This document shows, piece after piece, positions 18,338 to 26,653 of a DNA stretch of 64,000 bases. Source of the DNA: Rhodococcus qingshengii JCM 15477 (GTDB lineage: Bacteria; Actinomycetota; Actinomycetes; Mycobacteriales; Mycobacteriaceae). Under the pieces are notes generated by a model. It was not told the DNA's origin. It saw nothing but the letters and a program-made list of their open reading frames with translations, and ran no database searches. The DNA lies in the NCBI RefSeq assembly GCF_023221595.1, contig NZ_CP096563.1:6071001-6135000 (forward strand), read 5' to 3'. The position numbers were made by a program, and so were the translations under genes. How positions within the stretch are numbered: the stretch's first letter is position 1; each line of letters starts with the position of its first letter.

Positions 18338-19012
18338 TCACGCAGCGTCCGGGGCGAAGGTGATTACAGGCTCGGCGCCATTGGCCGACCACACCGTTCC
18401 ACGACGCTCGTAGTCGAAGAGCGCTTCGACCTCGAGACTTATCCGGGGCCCGAGGCATCGTTCCAACAGGTACAGGCCAAGGTCGAGACCGGATGTCACA
18501 CCGCCGGCGGTGATCAGGTCACCGTCGTCGACGATTCGCGCCTGGATCGGAATAACGCCGCCGGCCGCCAGTGCGTCCACGGCAAGATGGTGTGTTACGG
18601 CGCGGCGCCCTTCGAGAAGCCCCGCCATCGCCAGCGCCAAAGATCCTCCACAGACGGTCGCAACAAGAACACCAGGATCGTCGAGTGCACGCCGCATCAT
18701 GACAGGCAGTTCGGTTTCCGTTGTGGCCGCGAGTCTTTCCGGCAAACTGGTGCCCGGCTGGTCCGCATCGGGTTCGAAGAGACCCGATGCTCCGGGAACG
18801 ATAATCAGATCCGCGTGTTCGACATCGAGGGTTGCAGTGGCGGTCATAGCGAGTTCACCACTTCCGCTCAGGACGGTCCCAGGCCCCTCCGCACTGACGA
18901 GTTCGACACTCAACGCCCCACCGCTGGCGAGACCCCCGGCGTAGAGCACCTCGTACGGACCCACGACATCCATGGGATCGAATCCGTCGAACAACACGAT
19001 CTGCGCGTGCAC
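18338..19012 (-). CDS. DJ-1/PfpI-family (class I glutamine amidotransferase-like) protein
   Basis: 224 residues with the flavodoxin-like DJ-1/PfpI fold. The nucleophile elbow is ATVCGGSLALAMAGLLEG, with a cysteine, and the N-terminal strand is VLFDGFDPMDVVGPYEVL. Relatives include isonitrile hydratases and amidases. The exact reaction is not visible. The GTG at 19012 is preceded by CGGAGG at 6 bases, although the frame extends to 19171. It is divergent from a GlxA-type regulator that carries its own DJ-1 domain, so it is probably a target of that regulator. Confidence 0.85.
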   Translation of the reverse strand: MHAQIVLFDGFDPMDVVGPYEVLYAGGLASGGALSVELVSAEGPGTVLSGSGELAMTATATLDVEHADLIIVPGASGLFEPDADQPGTSLPERLAATTETELPVMMRRALDDPGVLVATVCGGSLALAMAGLLEGRRAVTHHLAVDALAAGGVIPIQARIVDDGDLITAGGVTSGLDLGLYLLERCLGPRISLEVEALFDYERRGTVWSANGAEPVITFAPDAA

Positions 19013-19095
19013 TGCAACCTCCGATTTTGTGCGACGCGCTCCTGTGCGCGTCGCTGTTCCTACGACAGTAGGAGGAAGTTGACCCCTGCGGCGAC

Positions 19096-19189
19096 GGCTG
19101 AAAGCCAACCTTCGACGGCTTTCAGCCAACCTCACATATTCTGTGAAATACCAGTTGAGAGGATATTTCACGACACGAGATCACAGAAT
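19096..19189. promoter_or_regulatory. Cluster of inverted repeats in the divergent DJ-1/GlxA promoter
   Basis: GGCTGAAAGCC (19096-19106) pairs perfectly with GGCTTTCAGCC (19117-19127). GTGAAATA (19143-19150) pairs with TATTTCAC (19164-19171). Outside that pair, ATTCTGTG (19138-19145) pairs with CACAGAAT (19182-19189). GCCAACCT is also directly repeated (19104, 19125). These are likely operators for the AraC-type regulator. Confidence 0.6.
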
Positions 19190-19217
19190 CTCGCGCCACG
19201 TACGCTACGTTTCAGAC

Positions 19218-20162
19218 ATGCATGACGTTGCAGTTCTCGCGTTGCCCGGAGTGGTGCCGATGGACCTGGCAGCACCCCTCGAAGTCTTCGGACGATGCAG
19301 GCTTCCCTCAGGCGCACCGGCCTACCGGACCGCCGTGTGCGCGCTCACCGAGGAGGTGGAGACCGGAACGTTCACGATGCGCGTACCGCACGGACTGTCA
19401 CGTCTCGCCCAGGCCAGCACGATCATCATCCCGGGCACCGCCGATCTCGATGTGCCGATCGACCCCGAGATCATCGAAGCCCTCAGAACTGCCGCGGATC
19501 GCGGCACGCGCATCGCCTCACTGTGCGTCGGCGCATTCACCCTCGCCGACACAGGCCTGCTCGACGGACTTCGCGCGACGACGCACTGGGCGGCTGCGTC
19601 GGAGTTGGCCCGCCGGCACCCGGCTATCGACGTCGACGCTGCCGTTCTCTACGTAGACAACGGGCACGTCCTGACTTCCGCCGGCGCCGCGGCCGCACTC
19701 GACCTGTGTCTGTACATGGTTCGTCAGGACTACGGGTCCGCGGTCGCCGCCGACACGGCGCGGCTGAGTGTGATGCCGCTCGAACGTGCCGGAGGGCAAG
19801 CACAATTCATCGTTCACGAGCCTCCCGTACCCAGCGGGACAACCCTCAGGCCGCTACTGAACTGGATGGAAGAGAACCTCGGGGAGCAACTCGACATCAC
19901 GACAATCGCGGCCAAGGCAACGATGAGCACTCGCACGCTCAACCGCCGCTTCCAGGAACAAATCGGTACGACGCCGTTGCAGTGGCTCCATCACGCGCGG
20001 CTCCGCCAAGCGCAATTTCTGCTCGAGACTACCGACCACTCGATCGAACGTGTTGCGGGACAAGTCGGATTCAATGCCGTCACGACATTCCGCGAACGCT
20101 TCCGAGACCTGGTCGGTACCAGTCCACAGCGATACCGGACGCAGTTTCGAACTTCCCGCTAG
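19218..20162 (+). CDS. GlxA-family transcriptional regulator (DJ-1 domain plus AraC domain)
   Basis: About 314 residues. An N-terminal DJ-1/PfpI-like sensor (about 1-170) retains the elbow cysteine (IASLCVGAFTLADTGLLDG). The C-terminal AraC DNA-binding domain (about 215-312) has two helix-turn-helix units (DITTIAAKATMSTRTLNRRFQEQIG and SIERVAGQVGFNAVTTFRERF). The ATG at 19218 starts MHDVAVLALPGV, the usual family start. An upstream in-frame ATG at 19143 lies inside the operator repeats and is unlikely. It probably controls the divergent DJ-1/membrane-protein pair and itself. Confidence 0.9.
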   Translation: MHDVAVLALPGVVPMDLAAPLEVFGRCRLPSGAPAYRTAVCALTEEVETGTFTMRVPHGLSRLAQASTIIIPGTADLDVPIDPEIIEALRTAADRGTRIASLCVGAFTLADTGLLDGLRATTHWAAASELARRHPAIDVDAAVLYVDNGHVLTSAGAAAALDLCLYMVRQDYGSAVAADTARLSVMPLERAGGQAQFIVHEPPVPSGTTLRPLLNWMEENLGEQLDITTIAAKATMSTRTLNRRFQEQIGTTPLQWLHHARLRQAQFLLETTDHSIERVAGQVGFNAVTTFRERFRDLVGTSPQRYRTQFRTSR

Positions 20163-20170
20163 CGGGCCGG

Positions 20171-21322
20171 TCAGCCCTTGACGTTGCCGGCAGCGGTGTT
20201 CAGAACTGTGGCGACGTCGTCGAGGATGTACGGGATGGTCAGGACCGTCAGTCCGCCGAACGCGAAGTTCTTGTCGACGCTGAAGTCCTTGGTGGATGCC
20301 GTACGCCCATCGACGATCACCGGCTGAGCTGCCACCAGTGGCTCGGCGAGGAACGCGCTCAGAGAGTCCTTGTCGTAGGCCACCACGAACAGCACGTCAG
20401 ACGCAATCAGAGGCGCCTGCTCGGTGCTCAGCTCGAAGTACACGGTCTCGGGATCCTTGGCGGGATCGGCCTGCTGGATCGTCGGCTCGTTCTTCAGACC
20501 CAGCTGCTCGAGGAACTCGACACGCACGTCGGCGTTCTTACTCACCGCGAACGTGCTCGGGCTGTTCGGGAGTGCGATGGTGACGGTCTTACCTTGCAAC
20601 GCAGGGTTCTTCGCAGCCGTCGCGCTGATCGCGGCGTTGGTCTTGTCGATGAGTGCGCCGGCCTCGGCCTGCTTACCCAGCGCCTGACCGGCGATGGTCA
20701 CCTGGTCTTGCCACGACGCGGTCCACGGCTCGTCCTGGAAGGAAACCACCGGCGCGATCTTCGACAGTGCGTCGAATTCCTGCTGAGTGAGCCCGGAGTA
20801 CGGGGCGAAGATGAGATCTGGTTCAGCCTTGGCGAACTGCTCGACAGGTGCTTCGCCCGTTCCGTCACCCGACAACAAGATCGGCTGCTCGCCACCGAGC
20901 TTGTCGAGTGCCTCGGCGTCCCACTTCAGAATGCCCTGCGCGTCGGCCCCGTACTGAGGTCCGGAGAAAGTGGGCATCGCGACCGGGACGACACCGAGCG
21001 CCAGGAGGGCGTCCTGATTGGACCATCCCCAGGTTGCGACCCGCCTGGGCTCCTCCTTGATCTCGGCCGTGCCGAGGGCCGACGTGATCGTCACCGGGAA
21101 CGCGGCGTCGACTGCGGATGAAGTCCGGGTGCTGTCTTTGTCGTCGGTGCTGTCTTTGTCGCCGTTGCTGCTGCAGGCCGCCATTCCGGCCGCCAGCCCG
21201 CACGCCGCCACGACGGCTACCATCCGGCGGACACGGCTGCCACCACTTCGTCGCTCTGACAGCCCTCGTCCCAAAATTCTCGCCACGCCAGGACCTCCCG
21301 GTCGATCTACCTGCTCAGACAT
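20171..21322 (-). CDS. Iron-siderophore ABC transporter substrate-binding lipoprotein
   Basis: 383 residues. A basic N-terminus and hydrophobic stretch end in a lipobox (AAGMAAC, C50), so it is probably anchored outside the membrane. The helical-backbone (class III) binding-protein fold is indicated by PRRVATWGWSNQDALLALGV and KAEPDLIFAPYSGLTQQEFDALSKIAPVVSF. The nearest experimentally known group is FecB/FepB-like ferric-siderophore binders. No permease or ATPase genes are adjacent, so it must work with components encoded elsewhere. An IdeR-like iron box lies 32 bases upstream. The ATG at 21322 has a poor ribosome site, so a later start is possible. Confidence 0.88.
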   Translation of the reverse strand: MSEQVDRPGGPGVARILGRGLSERRSGGSRVRRMVAVVAACGLAAGMAACSSNGDKDSTDDKDSTRTSSAVDAAFPVTITSALGTAEIKEEPRRVATWGWSNQDALLALGVVPVAMPTFSGPQYGADAQGILKWDAEALDKLGGEQPILLSGDGTGEAPVEQFAKAEPDLIFAPYSGLTQQEFDALSKIAPVVSFQDEPWTASWQDQVTIAGQALGKQAEAGALIDKTNAAISATAAKNPALQGKTVTIALPNSPSTFAVSKNADVRVEFLEQLGLKNEPTIQQADPAKDPETVYFELSTEQAPLIASDVLFVVAYDKDSLSAFLAEPLVAAQPVIVDGRTASTKDFSVDKNFAFGGLTVLTIPYILDDVATVLNTAAGNVKG

Positions 21323-21353
21323 CCCGAGCGGGTGACGGCGCCTAACGTAGCAC

Positions 21354-21372
21354 GAAGGTAACCCTATCCTCA
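21354..21372 (-). promoter_or_regulatory. IdeR/DtxR-type iron box
   Basis: Read on the minus strand, TGAGGATAGGGTTACCTTC matches the IdeR consensus TWAGGTWAGSCTWACCTWA at 15 of 19 positions. Its place just before the siderophore-binding gene fits iron-dependent repression. Confidence 0.65.
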
Positions 21373-21385
21373 GTTGTCGTGCGCT

Positions 21386-22057
21386 CTACTTTGCCCTCTG
21401 TCGTCGCACCATCTCCGCGATCCAGATGGGCGCAAACGGCGAGGTGCAGTTCGGTGGAGTCGGGTAATCCTCGAGCACCCGCAGTCGCTCACCGATCTCG
21501 ATTGCCCGGGCGCGGTACTCGGCATGTTCGATCCCGATCTGAGCCAGGCAGTGATTCATCGCCCATTGCAGGCGGTCAGGAGCATCCTTCATCTCCGCCT
21601 CAATGACGTCGAGCGATCCTGAAAGATCAAGTCCCTCAGGCTTCTTCGCTACGCGCTCGGTAGTCAGAGCCCACCCGGCGCTAGCGACCACAGGATCAGG
21701 GTCAGCGGTCCAGGCCACCCGCAACTCCTCGGCATGCGGGTTCTTCTTCACCACGTAATTGACGAGCCAGTCCTGCACCTTGGGAGTGCGGGCCTCTCGC
21801 AACATGACATCCAACTCGTCACGCTCGAACGCCTTCGGGCGGCAGATCAAAAGGGCCAACAATCGCGCCGCGGTATCGCCCGTCGCCCAAAGCTGTTGTG
21901 CGAGTTCCTGCTGAGTCTTCAATCGCTTCGCAACAGCGCGCAGTTTTGTGAGGTTCACACCGTGATCGTCACCGTGTTTCTCGTTCACCGCGCGCGCCTT
22001 CGGATCCTCGAGCGCAGCCAGCTCGTCCATCACCGCGGCAACCGTCGTTTCAGCCAC
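21386..22057 (-). CDS. DNA alkylation repair protein, AlkD-like
   Basis: 223 residues, all-helical, resembling AlkD-type HEAT-like DNA glycosylases (N-terminal VMDELAALEDPKARAVNEKHG, then LWATGDTAARLLALLICRPKAF). AlkD enzymes excise N3- and N7-alkylpurines, but this subgroup is divergent and its activity unproven. The GTG start at 22057 follows GGAGGAC at short spacing. It is transcribed towards the siderophore-binding gene, with the iron box between them. Confidence 0.75.
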   Translation of the reverse strand: MAETTVAAVMDELAALEDPKARAVNEKHGDDHGVNLTKLRAVAKRLKTQQELAQQLWATGDTAARLLALLICRPKAFERDELDVMLREARTPKVQDWLVNYVVKKNPHAEELRVAWTADPDPVVASAGWALTTERVAKKPEGLDLSGSLDVIEAEMKDAPDRLQWAMNHCLAQIGIEHAEYRARAIEIGERLRVLEDYPTPPNCTSPFAPIWIAEMVRRQRAK

Positions 22058-22203
22058 GTCGTCCTCCAGTCACTACTTCTGCGATTCACCTACAAGCAAA
22101 GCACGAGAAGGCGAGCGACCCACGTTTGAAACTTCGACCACTGGGTACATGTCTGCTCCTGAGGTGGCGGCACGCCACCATGAAGACAGGACGAACCTTG
22201 CAT

Positions 22204-22260
22204 ATGCGACGCGCCGCGGGTGCTGAGAACGTGGACGAAACCGCACGCGGAGATGAAGAC
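22204..22260 (+). pseudogene. 5' stump of the amino-acid permease gene cut by the IS21 element
   Basis: ATG at 22204 (or GTG at 22231) opens a frame reaching the IS left end with ...DETARGDED. Joining base 22260 to base 24920, which removes the IS and one copy of the duplication, continues in phase into GGKSVLTRAIT of the downstream permease. This recovers a normal permease N-terminus. A perfect hairpin (GGTGGCG-gca-CGCCACC, 22163-22179) lies upstream. Confidence 0.8.
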
Positions 22261-22356
22261 TGTCGGCGGCCATGAAATTCTGCCCGGAGACGGCCACGAA
22301 ACTGCCCGCTGGCGGACATGAAACCTGCCCGGTGGCGGTCATGGGATCTGCCCGAC
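22261..22356. repeat. IS21 left terminal multi-repeat region
   Basis: Four imperfect 22-23-bp units, each with TGCCC preceded by a GGCGG-type block, are probable IstA binding sites. They align with the inverted right end over about 95 bases. Confidence 0.85.
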
Positions 22357-22451
22357 ACGACGTCGTCTGCCTCACCGGCTCCGACGGTTGAGGCCCCTCC
22401 TCAGGTGCGATCGGCGGTGCTGAAGCGCCCGTCGCCCTGAGGAGGGACAAC

Positions 22452-23996
22452 TTGAAGTCTGCCGAGGAGATCATGGAAATCCTGGATGCCTACGACCTGA
22501 CAGGGTCGTTGCGTGATGCCGGCGAGCTGGCCGGATGCTCGCACCACACGGTCAAGCACTACGTGGACCGCCGTGCTGCCGGGGGTGAGCTGGACAAGGC
22601 CGTGACTCGGCCGCAGTTGATCGATGAGTACCTGCCCAAGGTCGAGGAGTGGGTCGAGCGGTCCAAGGGCAAGGTCCGTGCCGACAGAGCGCACGAGAAG
22701 CTGCTCGCGATGGGCTACAAGGGTTCGGAGCGCACCACCCGTCGTGCGGTCGCATCGGTGAAGAAGTCATACCGGTCAGGACATGTGCGGGTCCACCGGC
22801 CCTGGGTCACCGAGCCGGGGATGTGGCTGCAGTACGACTACGGCGACGGACCTGTCGTCGACGGCGTCAAGACGGTTCTGTTCGTGGCGTGGCTGGCGTG
22901 GTCGCGGTTCCGGGTCGTGATCGCGCTGCGCGATAAGACCATGCCGTCCGTGTTCGCCGCGCTGGACCAGACCTTCCGCCGGTTGGGTGGGGTGCCGACC
23001 TACGTGCTGACCGACAACGAGAAGACCGTCACGACCGAGCACATCGCCGGGATCCCGGTCCGCAACGGACAGCTCGTCACCTTCGCCGAGCACTACTCGG
23101 TCGTGGTCCACACCTGTGTGCCGGCGGATCCGGCGTCCAAGGGCGGCACCGAGTCGTCGGTGAAGATCAGCAAGGCCGACCTGGTGCCCAAGGACACCAA
23201 CCTGCGTGAGGAGTACGCGTCGTTTAGCGAGCTCGAGGAGGCGTGTGAGGCGTTCTGTCAGAAGGTCAACACCCGGGCTCACCGGACCACGAAGCGGCCA
23301 CCGGTCGAGATGTTGGCCGAAGAGCGGACACGGCTACACCCGGTCCCGACACAGCCGCACACAGTCGCGTTCGGCACCACCCGGGTAGTGCCGGGCAACA
23401 CGCCGATGGTGATGTTCGAGTCCGGCCAGTACTCGGTGCCACACACCCTGCTCGGCGCCACGGTGTGGGTTCGTGCCCAAGGACTCGGCGACGGCGAGGA
23501 GGTCGTCATCGTTCACGTCGGCGAGGACGGACCCGCCGAGGTCGCCCGCCACGCGCGCGCGACGCCGGGCACGCCGAGGATCAACGACGAGCACTTCCCA
23601 CCGCAGCCGGAAGGTCCGTTGAACCGGCAGCCGCGAGCGAAGAACCCAGCGGAAGCCGAGTTCCTCGACCTGGGCGAGGGCGCCCGCCTGTGGCTGGTCG
23701 AGGCCGCTGCGGCGGGCACGCCGCGGATGAGGGTCAAGATGGCCGAAGCCCTCAGCCTGGCCAAGCTGTTCGACCCCGTCGAGGTCGACTGGGCACTCGG
23801 CCACGCCGCCGTCCACGGCCGGTTCGCCGAGGCCGATCTGTCCTCGATCCTCGACCACCACGCCCGGCAACCCGCTGTTGGCGAGCACCGTGCCGGCGAA
23901 GAACGGTCGCTGACCCAGGGCACCGCCGGATGGGCACGTCTCGGCCAGCACGACAGCCAGCACGACAGCCGCGAGGGGAACGAGGTGACCCGATGA
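22452..23996 (+). CDS. istA: IS21-family transposase IstA
   Basis: 514 residues. An N-terminal helix-turn-helix (about 15-45: DLTGSLRDAGELAGCSHHTVKHYV) is followed by an RNase H-like integrase core with DYGDG (first Asp, about 135), VLTDNEKTV (second Asp, about 197) and SKGGTESSVKISK (catalytic Glu, about 234). A C-terminal beta-rich domain completes it. The TTG start at 22452 has a strong GGAGGG site 6 bases upstream. It catalyses strand transfer with IstB. The stop overlaps the istB start (ATGA). Confidence 0.95.
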   Translation: MKSAEEIMEILDAYDLTGSLRDAGELAGCSHHTVKHYVDRRAAGGELDKAVTRPQLIDEYLPKVEEWVERSKGKVRADRAHEKLLAMGYKGSERTTRRAVASVKKSYRSGHVRVHRPWVTEPGMWLQYDYGDGPVVDGVKTVLFVAWLAWSRFRVVIALRDKTMPSVFAALDQTFRRLGGVPTYVLTDNEKTVTTEHIAGIPVRNGQLVTFAEHYSVVVHTCVPADPASKGGTESSVKISKADLVPKDTNLREEYASFSELEEACEAFCQKVNTRAHRTTKRPPVEMLAEERTRLHPVPTQPHTVAFGTTRVVPGNTPMVMFESGQYSVPHTLLGATVWVRAQGLGDGEEVVIVHVGEDGPAEVARHARATPGTPRINDEHFPPQPEGPLNRQPRAKNPAEAEFLDLGEGARLWLVEAAAAGTPRMRVKMAEALSLAKLFDPVEVDWALGHAAVHGRFAEADLSSILDHHARQPAVGEHRAGEERSLTQGTAGWARLGQHDSQHDSREGNEVTR

Positions 23997-24787
23997 CGAC
24001 CAAGACCACCACACCATCGATGGCGTCCGCGCCGCCGTTGCCGGCCGAGTTGGAGGACCTCTTGCGGCGGCTTCGGCTGCCCCACATCCGTCGCCACGCA
24101 CCGGAGGTCGTCGCGACCGCGAAGGCCCAACGCTGGGAGCCCGCCGAGGTGCTCAAGGCTCTGTTCGCCGAGGAGGTCGCCGGAAGGGAACGCTCCGCAC
24201 TGGCCACCCGCAGGGCGGCTGCGGGGTTCCCGACCGGGAAGACGTTCGATGCGTGGCAGCCCGAGGCATCCTCGATCCCGGCACCGACCCAGCAGGCACT
24301 CCGCACCCTGGAATGGGTCCACCGTCGGGAAAACCTCGTCGTGTGCGGGCCGTCGGGGACCGGGAAGACGTTCCTACTGGAGGCACTCGGTCACCAAGCC
24401 GTCGAGGCCGGGTTGAAGGTCGCCTGGTTCACCCTGGAAGACCTCGGGGTCCTGCTGCGCCGCCATCGTGCCGACGACACGGTGTCCAAGGCCATCGCCC
24501 GTGTGCTGCGCGCCGATCTCGTTGTCGTCGACGACATCGGCCTGTTGCCGGTCGCCCAGGATGCCGCCGAGGGGCTCTACCGGCTCGTCGACGCCGCCTA
24601 CGAGAAGCGGTCGGTCGCGATCAGCTCGAACCTGCACCCGTCCGGGTTCGACGAGCTGATGCCCAAGACGCTGGCGACCGCCACCGTCGACCGGCTACTG
24701 CACCACGCCCACGTGTGCCAGACCAGCGGAGACTCCGTGCGACTTACCCAGGCACTCGCCGGCCGAGGGGTGAGTCCCTTGAGCTGA
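23993..24787 (+). CDS. istB: IS21-family helper ATPase IstB
   Basis: 264 residues of the DnaC-like AAA+ class that promotes IstA-dependent transposition. Walker A is GPSGTGKT (about 120-127), Walker B is LVVVDDIGLLP (about 176), and sensor I is AISSNLHPSGFDE. It overlaps istA by 4 bases. The frame is open far upstream inside istA, but that part is a shadow. Confidence 0.95.
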   Translation: MTTKTTTPSMASAPPLPAELEDLLRRLRLPHIRRHAPEVVATAKAQRWEPAEVLKALFAEEVAGRERSALATRRAAAGFPTGKTFDAWQPEASSIPAPTQQALRTLEWVHRRENLVVCGPSGTGKTFLLEALGHQAVEAGLKVAWFTLEDLGVLLRRHRADDTVSKAIARVLRADLVVVDDIGLLPVAQDAAEGLYRLVDAAYEKRSVAISSNLHPSGFDELMPKTLATATVDRLLHHAHVCQTSGDSVRLTQALAGRGVSPLS

Positions 24788-26209
24788 GTGCTCTGGTCGG
24801 TGGTGGCCGCAAGCCCACTGGGCAGATCCCATGGCCACCACCGGGCAGTTCTCGTGACCGTCAGCGGGCAGGTCTCACGACCGCCCCTGGGCAGTTCCTA
24901 CTGTCCCTTGACAGAAGACGGCGGTAAGAGCGTTCTCACTCGGGCCATAACCGGCCCACTCCTTTTCGTGTTCATCCTCGGAGACGTTCTGGGTGCCGGC
25001 ATCTACGCATTGGTGGGCGTCATCGCCGGTGAAGTTGGTGGAGCCGTCTGGGTACCACTGCTCGTAGCGCTCGTCATGGCATTGCTGACAGCAACGTCGT
25101 ATGCCGAACTGGTCACCAAATATCCGCGAGCGGGCGGCGCAGCCGTCTTCGCCCAACGGGCGTATCGGAAACCACTGATCTCGTTCCTTGTCGGCTTCTC
25201 GATGCTGGCGGCCGGCGTAACCAGTGCGGCGGGACTCGCCCTCGCCTTCTCGGGCGACTATCTCAAAGCCTTCATCGACGTCCCAACCGTTCCAGCGGCG
25301 CTCGTCTTCCTGCTCCTGGTGGGACTTCTCAATGCCAGAGGCATCAAGGAGTCGATGCGCGCCAACGTCGTCATGACAGTCGTGGAGGTCACCGGACTCG
25401 TCCTCGTTGTCGTCCTCGCTTGCATAGTTCTCGGGCGCGGCGACGGAACCCTGAGCCGCGTCGTGGAGTTCGACGACAGCCGATCGCCTGCACTCGCGGT
25501 GCTGGCTGCGGCACTCCTCGCGTACTACTCTTTTGTCGGCTTCGAAACGTCCGCGAACGTCGCCGAAGAAGTGAAGAACGTGAGCAAGGTCTACCCACGC
25601 GCACTGTTCGGAGCATTACTGACAGCCGGCGCCGCCTATGTCCTTGTCGGCCTGGCTGTCTCGGTGGTCCTGCCCGCCGACGAACTTGCCGCATCCTCCG
25701 GGCCACTGCTGGAAGTTGTGTCAGCTGCCGACGTCGGCGTTCCGCCTCGCCTGTTCAGCCTGATCGCGTTGGTCGCCGTCGCCAACGGCGCACTGCTGAC
25801 AATGATCATGGCGAGCAGGCTGACATACGGGATGGCATCGGAAGGCTTGCTCCCGAGCGTCTTCGCTCGGGTACTGCCGCAGCGACGGACCCCCTGGGTG
25901 GCGATTATCGCGACCACAGCAGTTGCCATGGCTCTCTGCGTCACCGGATCACTGTCAGCCCTGGCGGAGACGGTGGTACTCCTGCTGCTTTTCGTATTCA
26001 TCAGCACCAACATCGCCGTCCTGGTTCTGCGCCGTGACGCAGTGCAACACAAACACTTCCGAACGCCGATCATCTTCCCGATCCTCGCTCTCGGTACGTG
26101 CGTTGCGTTGCTCACCCAGCAGAGCGCTGCGACGTGGTTACGCGCATCATTACTCTTGGCCGTCGGAGTAGTGCTGTACGCCCTCTCCCACCGCCGATCC
26201 ACGAAGTGA
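24788..26209 (+). CDS. APC-family amino-acid permease, 5' end replaced by IS21 sequence
   Basis: The native part (from 24914) is a 12-helix APC-superfamily permease. It shows GDVLGAGIYALVG (substrate-binding helix 1), SYAELVTKYPRAGGAAVFAQRAY, and FVGFETSANVAEEVKN in helix 6. It would take up an amino acid or amine. The gene has lost its own start: the IS21 element sits after the first 10-19 codons. By chance the right IS end reads in phase, so a GTG immediately after the istB stop (24788) opens a hybrid of about 42 IS-derived plus 431 native codons. No ribosome site precedes that GTG, though coupling to istB is possible. It may be non-functional or expressed as the fusion. Confidence 0.8.
   Translation: MLWSVVAASPLGRSHGHHRAVLVTVSGQVSRPPLGSSYCPLTEDGGKSVLTRAITGPLLFVFILGDVLGAGIYALVGVIAGEVGGAVWVPLLVALVMALLTATSYAELVTKYPRAGGAAVFAQRAYRKPLISFLVGFSMLAAGVTSAAGLALAFSGDYLKAFIDVPTVPAALVFLLLVGLLNARGIKESMRANVVMTVVEVTGLVLVVVLACIVLGRGDGTLSRVVEFDDSRSPALAVLAAALLAYYSFVGFETSANVAEEVKNVSKVYPRALFGALLTAGAAYVLVGLAVSVVLPADELAASSGPLLEVVSAADVGVPPRLFSLIALVAVANGALLTMIMASRLTYGMASEGLLPSVFARVLPQRRTPWVAIIATTAVAMALCVTGSLSALAETVVLLLLFVFISTNIAVLVLRRDAVQHKHFRTPIIFPILALGTCVALLTQQSAATWLRASLLLAVGVVLYALSHRRSTK
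24818..24913. repeat. IS21 right terminal multi-repeat region
   Basis: Four GGGCA-centred units at exact 23-bp spacing mirror the left end. The last is 20 bases from the terminus, as on the left. Confidence 0.85.
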
Positions 26210-26234
26210 GGTGCGATGTACAGGAGCCGGTGTG

Positions 26235-26603
26235 ATGACCGACAGTTCTGACGCGTCAGATGTAATTCAGCGTCGAGAGCGAAAGATCAACAGGCGAACC
26301 CTGACGTACGGCTTGTCAGTCGTTCTGGCTACCGCGGTTTTGGTTATCGCGATCGTGTGGTTGGGCTCCCGGCGGGGCGAATGCTTCGGTACCGACACCT
26401 TGCTGTGCTCACAGAAGGATCGCCGACTGGCGGTCTTCGTCCCGAGCCTGATGTTGCTGCTCGGGACCGTGGGTGCGTTCTTGCGAGCCTCCCTGCGATT
26501 GCACCGCCTGCGGCGCCTCTACATCCGGCCGTACATGGCGTGGGGCTTGGCGGGCCTCACCCTGACGTATCTGACCGGAGCTTACTTCTTGATCGGGGTC
26601 TAG
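26235..26603 (+). CDS. Small membrane protein of unknown function
   Basis: 122 residues with three hydrophobic segments (about 24-46, 65-85 and 100-120) and basic loops (LRLHRLRRLYIRP). AGGAG lies about 9 bases before the ATG. It begins 25 bases after the permease gene and is probably cotranscribed with it. I do not recognise the family. Confidence 0.7.
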   Translation: MTDSSDASDVIQRRERKINRRTLTYGLSVVLATAVLVIAIVWLGSRRGECFGTDTLLCSQKDRRLAVFVPSLMLLLGTVGAFLRASLRLHRLRRLYIRPYMAWGLAGLTLTYLTGAYFLIGV

Positions 26604-26653
26604 ATTCTCTGAATACGTCTGTTCAGCAACCAGATTGAGTCGACAGCCGCAAA

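Larger units (their letters stand above)
22261..24913 (+). mobile_element. Complete IS21-family insertion sequence with 6-bp target duplication
   Basis: A 2653-bp element. It starts TGTC and ends GACA, encodes istA and istB, and is flanked by direct GAAGAC copies (22255-22260 and 24914-24919). Both ends contain four TGCCC-centred repeats at 22-23-bp spacing (22281, 22303, 22326, 22349; on the other strand GGGCA at 24820, 24843, 24866, 24889), symmetric about the element. Intact genes, ends and target duplication suggest a fairly recent insertion. Confidence 0.95.

Noticed and set aside
17552..19225. 557-codon plus-strand open frame
   Set aside because: Antisense to the DJ-1, membrane and HEAT genes, all of which have clear family motifs and ribosome sites. 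No domain is visible in this frame.
19295..21121. 608-codon plus-strand open frame
   Set aside because: It runs antisense and out of phase through the GlxA and siderophore-binding genes, with Arg-rich low-complexity translation and no ribosome site. It is a GC-skewed shadow.
22141..22231. Possible riboswitch or attenuating leader before the permease gene (hairpin 22163-22179 and a 25-codon frame from 22149)
   Set aside because: The hairpin is real, but no known riboswitch consensus is recognisable and the short frame has no ribosome site.
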